DNA of 19,514 nt, taken from positions 1-19,514 of the forward strand of contig JAQBEX010000222.1 of NCBI GenBank assembly GCA_032123675.1, given 5' to 3'. The notes beneath the pieces are model-generated. The model made no database searches. It was not told the DNA's origin and saw only the letters and a list, made by a program, of their open reading frames with translations. Of the stretch, positions 7,616 to 13,939 are shown piece by piece. Positions within the stretch are counted from its first letter, which is position 1. Each line of letters begins with the position of its first letter. The DNA comes from Prado023 sp032123675 (lineage in GTDB: Bacteria; Actinomycetota; Actinomycetes; S36-B12; CAIYMF01). Position numbers and translations under genes: made by a program.

Positions 7616-8131
7616 ATGACAACCCTGATCATCGTCGGACACCCAGCCACCAATCCGCTGGACATCGCCCGCGACGTGGCCGCCCGCCGAGATCTGGTCG
7701 CGGTGATCGACCTCGCCCCGCTGACCGCGATGCTCCTGGAAGCCCGCGGCGTCGACACGGACACCGCACGCATCATGGCCATCGATCTCGCCTGCGGCAT
7801 GGCGACCCGGCTGGACGCCATCGGCCTGCACTCCATCGTGGTCGACGCCCACCAACCCGGCGAGACCGGCGCCTGGCGCACCCGGCTGCTCCTGGTCGAC
7901 ACGTTCACGATCGTCGCCCTGCTCGCCGAGGAGGAGCGGCAGGTGCGCCGCGACATGGGGCGGGACCCGTGGATCTCCTCGGACCCGGTCACCTACCGCA
8001 CCTGGCACAAGCGGATCCTCAATGCCCGGACCCACAGCACCGTCACGCACGTGGACTACGACGTCATCATCGACATCACCCGGCAGGGACCACGCGGGGA
8101 GACCGTCGGGCTGCTGGACGCCCTGATCTGA
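7616..8131 (+). CDS. Unknown protein, possibly a degenerate P-loop-like fold
   Basis: I do not recognise this 171-residue protein. It begins with a hydrophobic strand and glycine turn (LIIVGHPATN) where a P-loop kinase would have its Walker A motif, but the required G-K-S/T is absent. An alternating strand/helix pattern follows (DLVAVIDL, LHSIVVDA, LLLVDTFTIVALL). Then comes an Arg-rich segment (EEERQVRRDMGRDPW) resembling the lid of nucleotide kinases, and finally YDVIIDITRQG. A soluble alpha/beta fold is likely. AAGGA lies about six bases before the ATG. It is the last gene of the coupled cluster beginning at 6164 and starts 18 bases after the Crp gene. Two hairpins follow it. Confidence 0.75.
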   Translation: MTTLIIVGHPATNPLDIARDVAARRDLVAVIDLAPLTAMLLEARGVDTDTARIMAIDLACGMATRLDAIGLHSIVVDAHQPGETGAWRTRLLLVDTFTIVALLAEEERQVRRDMGRDPWISSDPVTYRTWHKRILNARTHSTVTHVDYDVIIDITRQGPRGETVGLLDALI

Positions 8132-8166
8132 GCCGATCCGCGGGCAGCCAGTCGACGGCGCGCCGC

Positions 8167-8198
8167 TGGCCGCACCCCCCGCTGGGGCTACGCGGCCA
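8167..8198 (+). terminator. Hairpin after the Crp cluster
   Basis: TGGCCGC (8167-8173) pairs perfectly with GCGGCCA (8192-8198), with an inner CCCC/GGGG pairing. No U-tract follows. It is probably the transcription end of the 6164-8131 cluster. Confidence 0.5.
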
Positions 8199-8246
8199 CT
8201 TGGGGCTGCTCAAAGGCACATGCCGCGCCGTTGCGCCCGACCTCGA

Positions 8247-8270
8247 TGCCGAGGGCCCGCACCCTCGGCA
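8247..8270 (+). terminator. Second hairpin ahead of the CstR operon promoter
   Basis: TGCCGAGGG (8247-8255) and CCCTCGGCA (8262-8270) form a perfect nine-base stem with a six-base loop. It ends 25 bases before the -35 box of the next operon, which would insulate that promoter from read-through. Confidence 0.55.
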
Positions 8271-8294
8271 CGTCTCGGCATGCCGGGCAGGGAG

Positions 8295-8323
8295 TTGCAT
8301 CCCAATACCCCGGGGGGTATATT
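8295..8323 (+). promoter_or_regulatory. CstR-type operator overlapping a housekeeping promoter
   Basis: The -35 box TTGCAT (8295-8300) and -10 box TATATT (8318-8323) are separated by 17 bases. Inside lies the inverted repeat ATACCCC-GG-GGGGTAT (8305-8320), the G-tract palindrome known for CsoR/CstR-family repressors. It covers the spacer and the edge of the -10 box, so binding would block RNA polymerase. The predicted start point is near 8330, giving a leader of about 44 bases before the first gene at 8374. The cstR-like gene is the second gene of the operon, so autoregulation is expected. Confidence 0.88.
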
Positions 8324-8373
8324 GAAGTCACACGAAGAAGCCCACACTCGACTCAGACCCCCTGGAGGTCACC

Positions 8374-8490
8374 ATGTGCAGCCCCGCCACCTGCCGGTCC
8401 TGCGGCAAGGCCACCTATTCCGGCTGCGGCAACCACGCCGCGCAGGTCCTGGCCCACGTCCCCAGCACCCAACGATGCACCTGCCGGTGA
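8374..8490 (+). CDS. 38-residue cysteine-rich peptide, first gene of the CstR operon
   Basis: A very short gene with a clear GGAGG Shine-Dalgarno site five bases before its ATG. The peptide has six cysteines in 38 residues (2, 7, 10, 18, 35, 37), arranged as C-x4-C-x2-CGK, then GCGNH, and ending RCTCR. His21 and His28 add further metal or sulfur ligands. From memory, similar small MC-x4-C-x2-CGK peptides occur beside CsoR/CstR-type regulators in other actinobacteria, but I know of no established function. It could bind Zn or Cu, or carry or sense sulfane sulfur on its cysteines; the operon context favours the latter (inference). It ends eight bases before the repressor ATG and is expected to be coupled to it. 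It is easily missed because of its length. Confidence 0.8.
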   Translation: MCSPATCRSCGKATYSGCGNHAAQVLAHVPSTQRCTCR

Positions 8491-8497
8491 GTGCCCG

Positions 8498-8809
8498 ATG
8501 ACACCGGCAACGCCCCACCCCACGGCGATCCCGGCCGCGGGCTCCGCGGGACTCAAGCCTGAGGACCTGCGCCCGATCGTGAACCGCCTGCGTCGCGCCG
8601 AGGGCCAGTTGGCCGCTGTCATCCGGATGCTGGAGGACGGCCGCGAGTGCGCCGACGTCCTGCCCCAGCTGTCCGCAGTCTCCAAGGCGCTGTCCAAGGC
8701 CGGCTTCGCCATCGTGGCCAGCAGCCTGCAGGAGTGCCTGACGAACCCCGACAACGACTCCGGAACCGACATCGCCGACCTCGAGAAGCTCTTCATGTCG
8801 CTGGCCTGA
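8498..8809 (+). CDS. CsoR/CstR-family repressor, predicted persulfide sensor (CstR-like)
   Basis: A 103-residue all-helical DNA-binding protein of the CsoR/RcnR/CstR (DUF156) family. The diagnostic stretch is IVNRLRRAEGQLAAVIRMLE, then GRECADVLPQLSAV, then LQECL. Cys51 and Cys80 are 29 residues apart, as are Cys36/Cys65 of mycobacterial CsoR and Cys31/Cys60 of CstR. The copper-ligand histidine of CsoR, four residues before the second cysteine, is serine here (Ser76), so Cu(I) sensing is unlikely. A dithiol reacting with persulfide, as in Staphylococcus aureus CstR, fits better. The sulfur genes downstream agree. The start at 8498 follows the peptide stop by eight bases with only a weak ribosome site, suggesting coupling. 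It should repress its own operon through the palindrome at 8305-8320. Confidence 0.9.
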   Translation: MTPATPHPTAIPAAGSAGLKPEDLRPIVNRLRRAEGQLAAVIRMLEDGRECADVLPQLSAVSKALSKAGFAIVASSLQECLTNPDNDSGTDIADLEKLFMSLA

Positions 8810-8857
8810 CCCAGTGACCCGACCCGACCCATACCTGCCAGAAGGGAAACCAGCACA

Positions 8858-9202
8858 GTGATCGAGCAGATCTCCGTCAAGGATCTCAAGAGCGCCCAGG
8901 ACAGCGGCGCCGCCCGCGTCATCGACGTGCGCGAGAAGCACGAGTACGACAGCGGACACGTCCCGGGAGCCGAGTGGATCCCGATGTCGCTGGTCCCGCT
9001 CCGGGCCGAGGAGTTCAAGTCGCCGGACCCGGTGTACGTGGTCTGCCGGACCGGCAACCGCTCGGGCCAGGTCGTCATGTGGCTGGCCAATCAGGGCATC
9101 AACACCATCAACGTCGACGGCGGCACAGTCATGTGGCAGAACCAGGGCTTCCCCGTCGAGACCGGCGCCGCCCAGAGCGCAGGAAGGACCGTGCAACCAT
9201 GA
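8858..9202 (+). CDS. Single-domain rhodanese (sulfurtransferase)
   Basis: A 114-residue stand-alone rhodanese. It has the CH2A-type segment VIDVREKHEYDSGHVPGA and the active-site loop CRTGNRS with the catalytic Cys63, which accepts a sulfane sulfur as a persulfide. A C-terminal helix and strand (MWLANQGI, INVDGGTVMW) complete the fold. No signal peptide is seen, so it acts in the cytoplasm. It starts with GTG, preceded by AGAAGGGA at about ten bases. Its stop overlaps the ATG of the MBL-rhodanese gene (ATGA at 9199-9202). In the cst operon of S. aureus, rhodanese-type proteins move sulfur between low-molecular-weight persulfides and thiosulfate; the same job is inferred here. Donor and acceptor are not known. 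Confidence 0.93.
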   Translation: MIEQISVKDLKSAQDSGAARVIDVREKHEYDSGHVPGAEWIPMSLVPLRAEEFKSPDPVYVVCRTGNRSGQVVMWLANQGINTINVDGGTVMWQNQGFPVETGAAQSAGRTVQP

Positions 9203-10635
9203 CCCGCCCCGAGATCGTCATCATCTCCACCCCCGAGCTGGGGGACCGCTCCTACGTCGCTGCCACCGGGACCACTGCAGTCGTCGTGGACCCGCAGCGC
9301 GATATCGATCGCGTCCTGACCGTCATCGAGGAGCGCGGCTGGCAGGTCAGCCACATCCTCGAGACGCACGTGCACAACGACTACGTGTCCGGCGGCCTGG
9401 CCCTGGCAGAACAGCTGGGCGCGACCTATGTCGTCCCCAAGGGCCACGACTACGCGTTCGACGCGCTCACCGTCGGCGAGGGCGACTGGTTCGACACCGA
9501 CCAGATGACCTGGCGCGTGCTCCACACCCCGGGCCACACCCCGCACCACGTGTCCTACACGCTGAGCGTCGACGGATCCGACCATGCCGTGTTCACCGGC
9601 GGATCGCTGCTGTTCGGCAGCGTCGGCCGCCCCGACCTGATCGGCCCGGAGGCCACCGAGGGCCTGGCCCACGACCAGTGGCGCTCGGTCCGCAAGCTCG
9701 TGACCGATGTTGAGGGCTCGGCCGAGGTGCTGCCCACCCATGGGTTCGGCTCCTTCTGCAGCGCCACGGCGACCGTGGGCGTCGAGTCCACAGTCGCCAC
9801 GCAGGCCGCCACCAACCCGGCCGCCCTGCTCGACGAGCACGACTTCGTCACCGAGCTGCTGGCCGGCCTGGACACCTTCCCGGCCTACTACGCGCACATG
9901 GGGCCGGCCAACGAGGCAGGCGCGCGCCCGATCGATCTGTCCCCTGCTGAGACCGCCGACCCAGAGGAGCTGCGCCGCCGGATCGCCGCTGGCGAATGGG
10001 TCGTCGACCTGCGCAAGCGTCGCCTGTGGGCCGCCGAGCACCTAGCTGGCAGCTTGAGCTTCGACGTGCAGGGCAACGCCATCACGTACCTCGGCTGGCT
10101 GATCCCCTGGGGCACGCCGATCACGCTGCTCGGCGCCACGCAGGAGCAGATCAGTGAGTTCCAGCGGAGCCTGACGCGCATCGGCATCGACCGACCCGCG
10201 GCCCAGAACGTCGGACAGCCGCAGACCTGGGCGACCTCACCGGAGGAGATCGGCACGGTCCGCCGTGTGGACTTCGCAGAGCTGGCCTCCGAGCTGGCGG
10301 CCGACCCAGCCCGGATCCTCGTGGATGCACGACGCGTCACGGAGTGGCAGGACGGCCATGTCGAGGGGGCCCGGCACCTGCCGCTGCATGACTTCCCCGC
10401 CAGCATCGGGCAGCTCGCCGCCTGGTCGGAGGCCGCAGCCCACGCCGGTGCGGATCCGACCGTCTGGATCTCCTGCGGAAGTGGGTTCCGCGCCACCGTG
10501 GGAGCCTCACTGCTGGCCCGTGCCGGCATCCCGGTCGTGGCGGTCGACGACAACTTCGGCAACGCTGGCAAGGTCGGGCTGCCGATCGTCACGGACGATC
10601 ACGCGGTCATGCTCGGCGACGCGTACGCCGACTGA
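9199..10635 (+). CDS. MBL-fold protein fused to two rhodanese domains (persulfide dioxygenase-like)
   Basis: 478 residues in three parts. The metallo-beta-lactamase domain (about 1-240) has THVHNDY (His57, His59, Asp61, Tyr62), HTPGH (His113), FTGGS (Gly135) and PTHGFGSF (His181). In ETHE1-type persulfide dioxygenases iron is held by the first His of HxHxDH, a later His and an Asp in TGDA. Here that Asp is Gly135, and the DH histidine is Tyr62. The first rhodanese domain (about 265-350) lacks a catalytic cysteine. The second (about 355-470) keeps it, Cys426 in SCGSGFRA. The architecture matches CstB-like proteins, which oxidise persulfide and transfer sulfur. I am sure of the family but not of dioxygenase activity. 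AGGAAGGA precedes the ATG, which overlaps the previous stop. Confidence 0.9.
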   Translation: MTRPEIVIISTPELGDRSYVAATGTTAVVVDPQRDIDRVLTVIEERGWQVSHILETHVHNDYVSGGLALAEQLGATYVVPKGHDYAFDALTVGEGDWFDTDQMTWRVLHTPGHTPHHVSYTLSVDGSDHAVFTGGSLLFGSVGRPDLIGPEATEGLAHDQWRSVRKLVTDVEGSAEVLPTHGFGSFCSATATVGVESTVATQAATNPAALLDEHDFVTELLAGLDTFPAYYAHMGPANEAGARPIDLSPAETADPEELRRRIAAGEWVVDLRKRRLWAAEHLAGSLSFDVQGNAITYLGWLIPWGTPITLLGATQEQISEFQRSLTRIGIDRPAAQNVGQPQTWATSPEEIGTVRRVDFAELASELAADPARILVDARRVTEWQDGHVEGARHLPLHDFPASIGQLAAWSEAAAHAGADPTVWISCGSGFRATVGASLLARAGIPVVAVDDNFGNAGKVGLPIVTDDHAVMLGDAYAD

Positions 10636-10672
10636 CGTCGTCGACGGCAACCTGACACACGATTCGTAGCCC

Positions 10673-11434
10673 GTGGACCTCCTTGCCTTCGTCGCCATCG
10701 GCGTCGCGCTGGGCCTGTCCCTGGGGCTCTTCGGCGGCGGCGGCGGGATCCGGGCGATCCCGCTGCTCGTCGCCGCCGGCCTGCCTGCCGATGAGGCCGG
10801 GACCACCTCGCTGATCGTCGTCGCGATCGGCGCATTGGGCGGGCTGATCCCACATGCCCGGGCCGGGCGGGTCGCGTGGGCGCAGGGAGCCACCTTCGGC
10901 GCCCTGGGCATCCTCGGCGCGGTCGCCGGCTCCCGGATCGCCCTGGTCACCGACGACGCGATCCAGCTGTGGGGGTTCGCGGTGGTCCTCGTGGTCGCCG
11001 GGACCCTCATGATGCGCAAGGCCCTTCGCGCCAGTCCAGCAGGCAGCAGCAGCTCGCCGGACGGGCAGCGCCGCTCCTGGCCACTGATCGTCGTCACCGC
11101 CGCAACCGTCGGGCTCTTCACCGGGTTCTTCGGAGTGGGCGGCGGCTTCCTGGTCGTACCAGCGCTGACGCTCGTGATGGGGATGAGCATGCACAAGGCC
11201 ACGGCAACAGCGCTGGTGGTGATCATCATCAACTCCGCTGCCGCGTTCATCCCCCGCGCCGGGGAGGCGCTGGATGCCCAGGTGACCGGCGTGGTCGGCA
11301 TCAGCGTGCTCGTGGTCAGCGCGCTGGCTGCGCGCTGGTCCAGGCGGTGGTCGAACAGGTCACTCGGGATCGGCTTCGCCGTCCTGGTCCTGGCCATGTC
11401 GGTGCTCACCGTCAGCCAGGCCATCGGGGCGTAG
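10673..11434 (+). CDS. TauE/SafE-family membrane transporter, predicted sulfite/organosulfonate exporter
   Basis: A 253-residue membrane protein with about seven to eight hydrophobic helices and the two-fold internal repeat of the TauE/SafE family. GLSLGLFGGGGGIRAIPLLV in the first half corresponds to GLFTGFFGVGGGFLVVPALT in the second, followed by TTSLIVVAIGALGG and TATALVVIIINSAAA. A Ser-rich cytoplasmic loop (SPAGSSSSPDGQRR) separates the halves. It starts with GTG 37 bases after the MBL-rhodanese stop, without a clear Shine-Dalgarno site, and is the last gene of the operon. In S. aureus cst, the TauE-type protein is thought to remove sulfite formed by persulfide oxidation; the same is inferred here. 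Substrate specificity cannot be read from sequence. Confidence 0.9.
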   Translation: MDLLAFVAIGVALGLSLGLFGGGGGIRAIPLLVAAGLPADEAGTTSLIVVAIGALGGLIPHARAGRVAWAQGATFGALGILGAVAGSRIALVTDDAIQLWGFAVVLVVAGTLMMRKALRASPAGSSSSPDGQRRSWPLIVVTAATVGLFTGFFGVGGGFLVVPALTLVMGMSMHKATATALVVIIINSAAAFIPRAGEALDAQVTGVVGISVLVVSALAARWSRRWSNRSLGIGFAVLVLAMSVLTVSQAIGA

Positions 11435-11458
11435 CAGATCGGGTTCCCAACCCCACAC

Positions 11459-11474
11459 TTGCGTAGTAACGTAA
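11459..11474 (+). promoter_or_regulatory. Imperfect palindrome ahead of the metal ATPase, possible ArsR operator
   Basis: TTGCGTAGTAACGTAA is an imperfect inverted repeat (TTGCG against CGTAA), and TAGTAA within it resembles a -10 box. The CTTGCG start recurs as CTTGCGCAA ahead of the ArsR gene at 13940. The shared motif suggests that one regulator acts at both promoters (inference). Confidence 0.4.
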
Positions 11475-11525
11475 CCATGCAGGTGTTGCTGGTCGGGAAT
11501 CCGAGCCGTCGCAGGCTCACGGCGG

Positions 11526-13877
11526 GTGGTGGTCGTGATGGGGCTGCAGCCCGACCCCCGTGCAGCCGGCACGGGCACCACGGCCGAGGTGCCGGGGCAC
11601 CGCCTTCGTGATTCGAGCGGGTGGTTCGTCCTCGCACCGTCGCTGCTGCTGCTCATCGCGGGGACCGTCGGGGCACTGACCGACAACGAGCAGCTGAAGG
11701 ACGGGTGCTGGCTGGCTGCCGGGCTCATCGGGCTGGCCGCCTCGGCCGTGGCGGTCGGTGCCGCGCTGGCCCGGCGCTCGGCCGGGGTCGACGTCCTGGC
11801 CCTGCTGGCCATCGGCGGGGCGATCCTGACCCAGGAGTACCTGGCCGCGGCCCTGGTGGCCGTCATGGTTGGCACCGGAACGGTCCTGGACCAGTGGGCC
11901 GAGGCGACGGCCCGACGCGAGCTGAGCCTGCTGGCGGCCCGCTCCCCCAGGGTCGCCCACCGGATTGCGGGTGCGGCGATCCAGGACATCGGAGTCGACG
12001 AGGTCGCAGTCGGCGAGGTGCTGCATGTCGGCTCCGGGGAGATCGTCCCGGTGGACGCTCGCCTGCTCGGGGCTGCGACGTTCGATGAGTCGGCCCTCTC
12101 CGGGGAGCCGCAGGCAGTCGACCGCGCGGCCGGTGACACCGTGCGCAGCGGTGTGGTCAATGCCGGGCCCCCGGTCCACATCGTGGCCACCTCGCTGGCA
12201 GCCGACAGCACCTATGCCGACGTCTTCCGGCTGGTCGAGGCGGCCCAGGCGGACTCCTCGCCGTACGTGCGCCTCGCCGACCGCCTGGCCTGGTGGTTCG
12301 TGCCCCTGACCCTGATCCTCGCCGGAGCAGCGTGGCTTGCCAGCGGCGACTCGGCCCGAGTTGTGGCCGTCCTGGTGGTGGCGACTCCCTGTCCGCTGCT
12401 GCTGGCCGTCCCGGTCGCGATCATCTCGGGGGTCTCGCAGGCAGCCCGCCGCGGCGTCGTGGTCAAGGGCGGCCAGGTCCTCGAGCAGCTGGCCGCCGGG
12501 CGTGTGCTGCTGTTCGACAAGACCGGGACCCTGACGGTGGGGCACCCGGAGCTGGCCAATGTGCACACCGCCCCCGGGGTGGCCGTCGGTGACCTGCTCG
12601 CCGCCGCGGCGAGCCTTGAACAGGCCTCCCCGCACGTGCTGGCCAGCGCGATCGTGCGAGCGGCGCAAGAGCGCGGGATCGCCCTGGTGATGCCCACCGA
12701 GGTCGTGGAGGTCCACGGCCACGGGATCGAGGGCGTCGTCGACGGTCGGCCGGTTCGGATCGGCAAGGCACCGTGGATCCTCGATGCCGACGTCCCGGTA
12801 TGGGCCCGGCGGGCCCGGCAGGAGGCGGACATCGAGGGGTCCGTGAGCATCCTGGTCGCCCTCGACGGTTCCCCCGCGGGGGCACTGCTGTTCTCCGACT
12901 CCATCCGCCCCGATGCCACCCGGATGCTTCGTGGCCTGCGATCCGCCGGCCTGCGCCGGATGGTGCTCGTGACCGGCGACCGCGCCGATGCCGCCGAGTC
13001 CGTGGGGCGATTGGTCGGCGTCGACGAGGTCCGCTCGGAACAGACCCCAGCGGACAAGGTCAACGTCGTCCATGAGGAACGGGTGCACGGACCTGTGATC
13101 ATGGTCGGTGACGGCATCAACGACGCCCCGGCGCTCGCCGCCGCAGACGTGGGCGTCGCGATGGCTGGCCGTGGCGCCACCGCATCGTCAGAGGCAGCCG
13201 GGATCGTCCTGACGGTGGACCGCATCGACCGGCTCGGTGACGCGATCGACATCGCGCGGCGGGCCCGCCGAATCGCCGGGCAGAGCGCGTGGATCGGCAT
13301 GGGCCTGTCCGGGGTGGCGATGCTCGCCGCGGCACTGGGCTTCCTGCCCGCCGCGATGGGCGCCCTGCTGCAGGAGGTGATCGACATCGTCGCGATCGGC
13401 AACGCCCTGCGGGTCCGGGCGTTCCGACCTCCCGCAGCCACTCGACTCACCCCGGAGAACCTCGACCTGCTCACGCGGATCGCCGCGGACCATGCGGCCC
13501 TGAGCCCGATCGTCGATGACATCGCCCGGACCGCCGACGGCCTGCAGCATGCTGACCCGGACGACCCGCTGGCACCGGTGCGGGAGCTCGTGGACCGGCT
13601 CGAGGGCGAGCTGCTGCCACACGAGCGGCAGGAGGAGCGCGAGCTGCTGCCGATGATGGCTGTCGCCCTCGGTGGCGCGGACCCGATCGGGGCCCTGAGC
13701 CGGACGCATGCAGAGATCGAGCACCAGGTGCACCGCCTGCGCCAGCTCGTCGACGCGCGGGACCTGGAGCCCCAGGATGCGGTGAGCGACGCCCGACGCA
13801 CCCTCTACGTGCTCTACGGCGTCCTACGCCTGCACAATGCCCAGGAGGAGGAGGGCCTGTTCAGCCTCATCAGCTGA
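11526..13877 (+). CDS. P1B-5-type heavy-metal ATPase with C-terminal hemerythrin domain
   Basis: A 783-residue ATP-driven transition-metal exporter of the inner membrane. There is no N-terminal metal-binding domain. Numbering from the GTG at 11526: the actuator motif SGE is in FDESALSGEPQ; the metal-site motif TPCP is at 287-290; phosphorylation Asp331 is in DKTGT; SPHVLA (His370) replaces the usual SEHPL; GDGINDAP is at 528-535; and QEVID with Asn626-Ala-Leu is in the last membrane pair. TPCP plus QE-x2-D-x5-NAL marks subgroup P1B-5, linked to Ni, Co and Fe. The tail is a hemerythrin domain with His656, HERQE (His699, Glu703), His728 and HNAQE (His770, Glu774), which can hold a di-iron centre. 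This fusion is known for Acidothermus and for rhizobial Nia. ATG 11538 is an alternative start. An arsR-type sensor follows 62 bases later. Confidence 0.93.
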   Translation: MVVVMGLQPDPRAAGTGTTAEVPGHRLRDSSGWFVLAPSLLLLIAGTVGALTDNEQLKDGCWLAAGLIGLAASAVAVGAALARRSAGVDVLALLAIGGAILTQEYLAAALVAVMVGTGTVLDQWAEATARRELSLLAARSPRVAHRIAGAAIQDIGVDEVAVGEVLHVGSGEIVPVDARLLGAATFDESALSGEPQAVDRAAGDTVRSGVVNAGPPVHIVATSLAADSTYADVFRLVEAAQADSSPYVRLADRLAWWFVPLTLILAGAAWLASGDSARVVAVLVVATPCPLLLAVPVAIISGVSQAARRGVVVKGGQVLEQLAAGRVLLFDKTGTLTVGHPELANVHTAPGVAVGDLLAAAASLEQASPHVLASAIVRAAQERGIALVMPTEVVEVHGHGIEGVVDGRPVRIGKAPWILDADVPVWARRARQEADIEGSVSILVALDGSPAGALLFSDSIRPDATRMLRGLRSAGLRRMVLVTGDRADAAESVGRLVGVDEVRSEQTPADKVNVVHEERVHGPVIMVGDGINDAPALAAADVGVAMAGRGATASSEAAGIVLTVDRIDRLGDAIDIARRARRIAGQSAWIGMGLSGVAMLAAALGFLPAAMGALLQEVIDIVAIGNALRVRAFRPPAATRLTPENLDLLTRIAADHAALSPIVDDIARTADGLQHADPDDPLAPVRELVDRLEGELLPHERQEERELLPMMAVALGGADPIGALSRTHAEIEHQVHRLRQLVDARDLEPQDAVSDARRTLYVLYGVLRLHNAQEEEGLFSLIS

Positions 13878-13903
13878 TTGTGCGGTCACGCGCCCCGCTG
13901 ATC

Positions 13904-13933
13904 CTCAACCGCTTGCGCAACGTTGGCTAGTCT
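13904..13933 (+). promoter_or_regulatory. arsR promoter with TTGCGCAA operator, probably leaderless
   Basis: TAGTCT (13928-13933) lies exactly six bases before the ArsR ATG (13940), as in leaderless promoters, and no Shine-Dalgarno site is present. The perfect palindrome TTGCGCAA (13913-13920) sits in the -35/-10 spacer, flanked by CAAC and GTTG (13906-13909, 13921-13924). It is a likely autoregulatory operator. A transcript from the ATPase gene may also read through. Confidence 0.5.
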
Positions 13934-13939
13934 GAGCCG

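Noticed and set aside
6749..8050. 433-codon minus-strand frame across the Crp cluster
   Set aside because: It is a shadow of three plus-strand genes with clear ribosome sites and domains. No start signal or family resemblance.
8498..8809. Copper-sensing CsoR
   Set aside because: The copper-ligand histidine four residues before the second cysteine is serine, and the operon contains sulfur genes but no copper exporter.
11517..13801. Two large minus-strand frames opposite the metal ATPase
   Set aside because: All P-type ATPase motifs are on the plus strand. The antisense products are low-complexity Arg/Ser/Ala or Gly/Asp-rich sequence.
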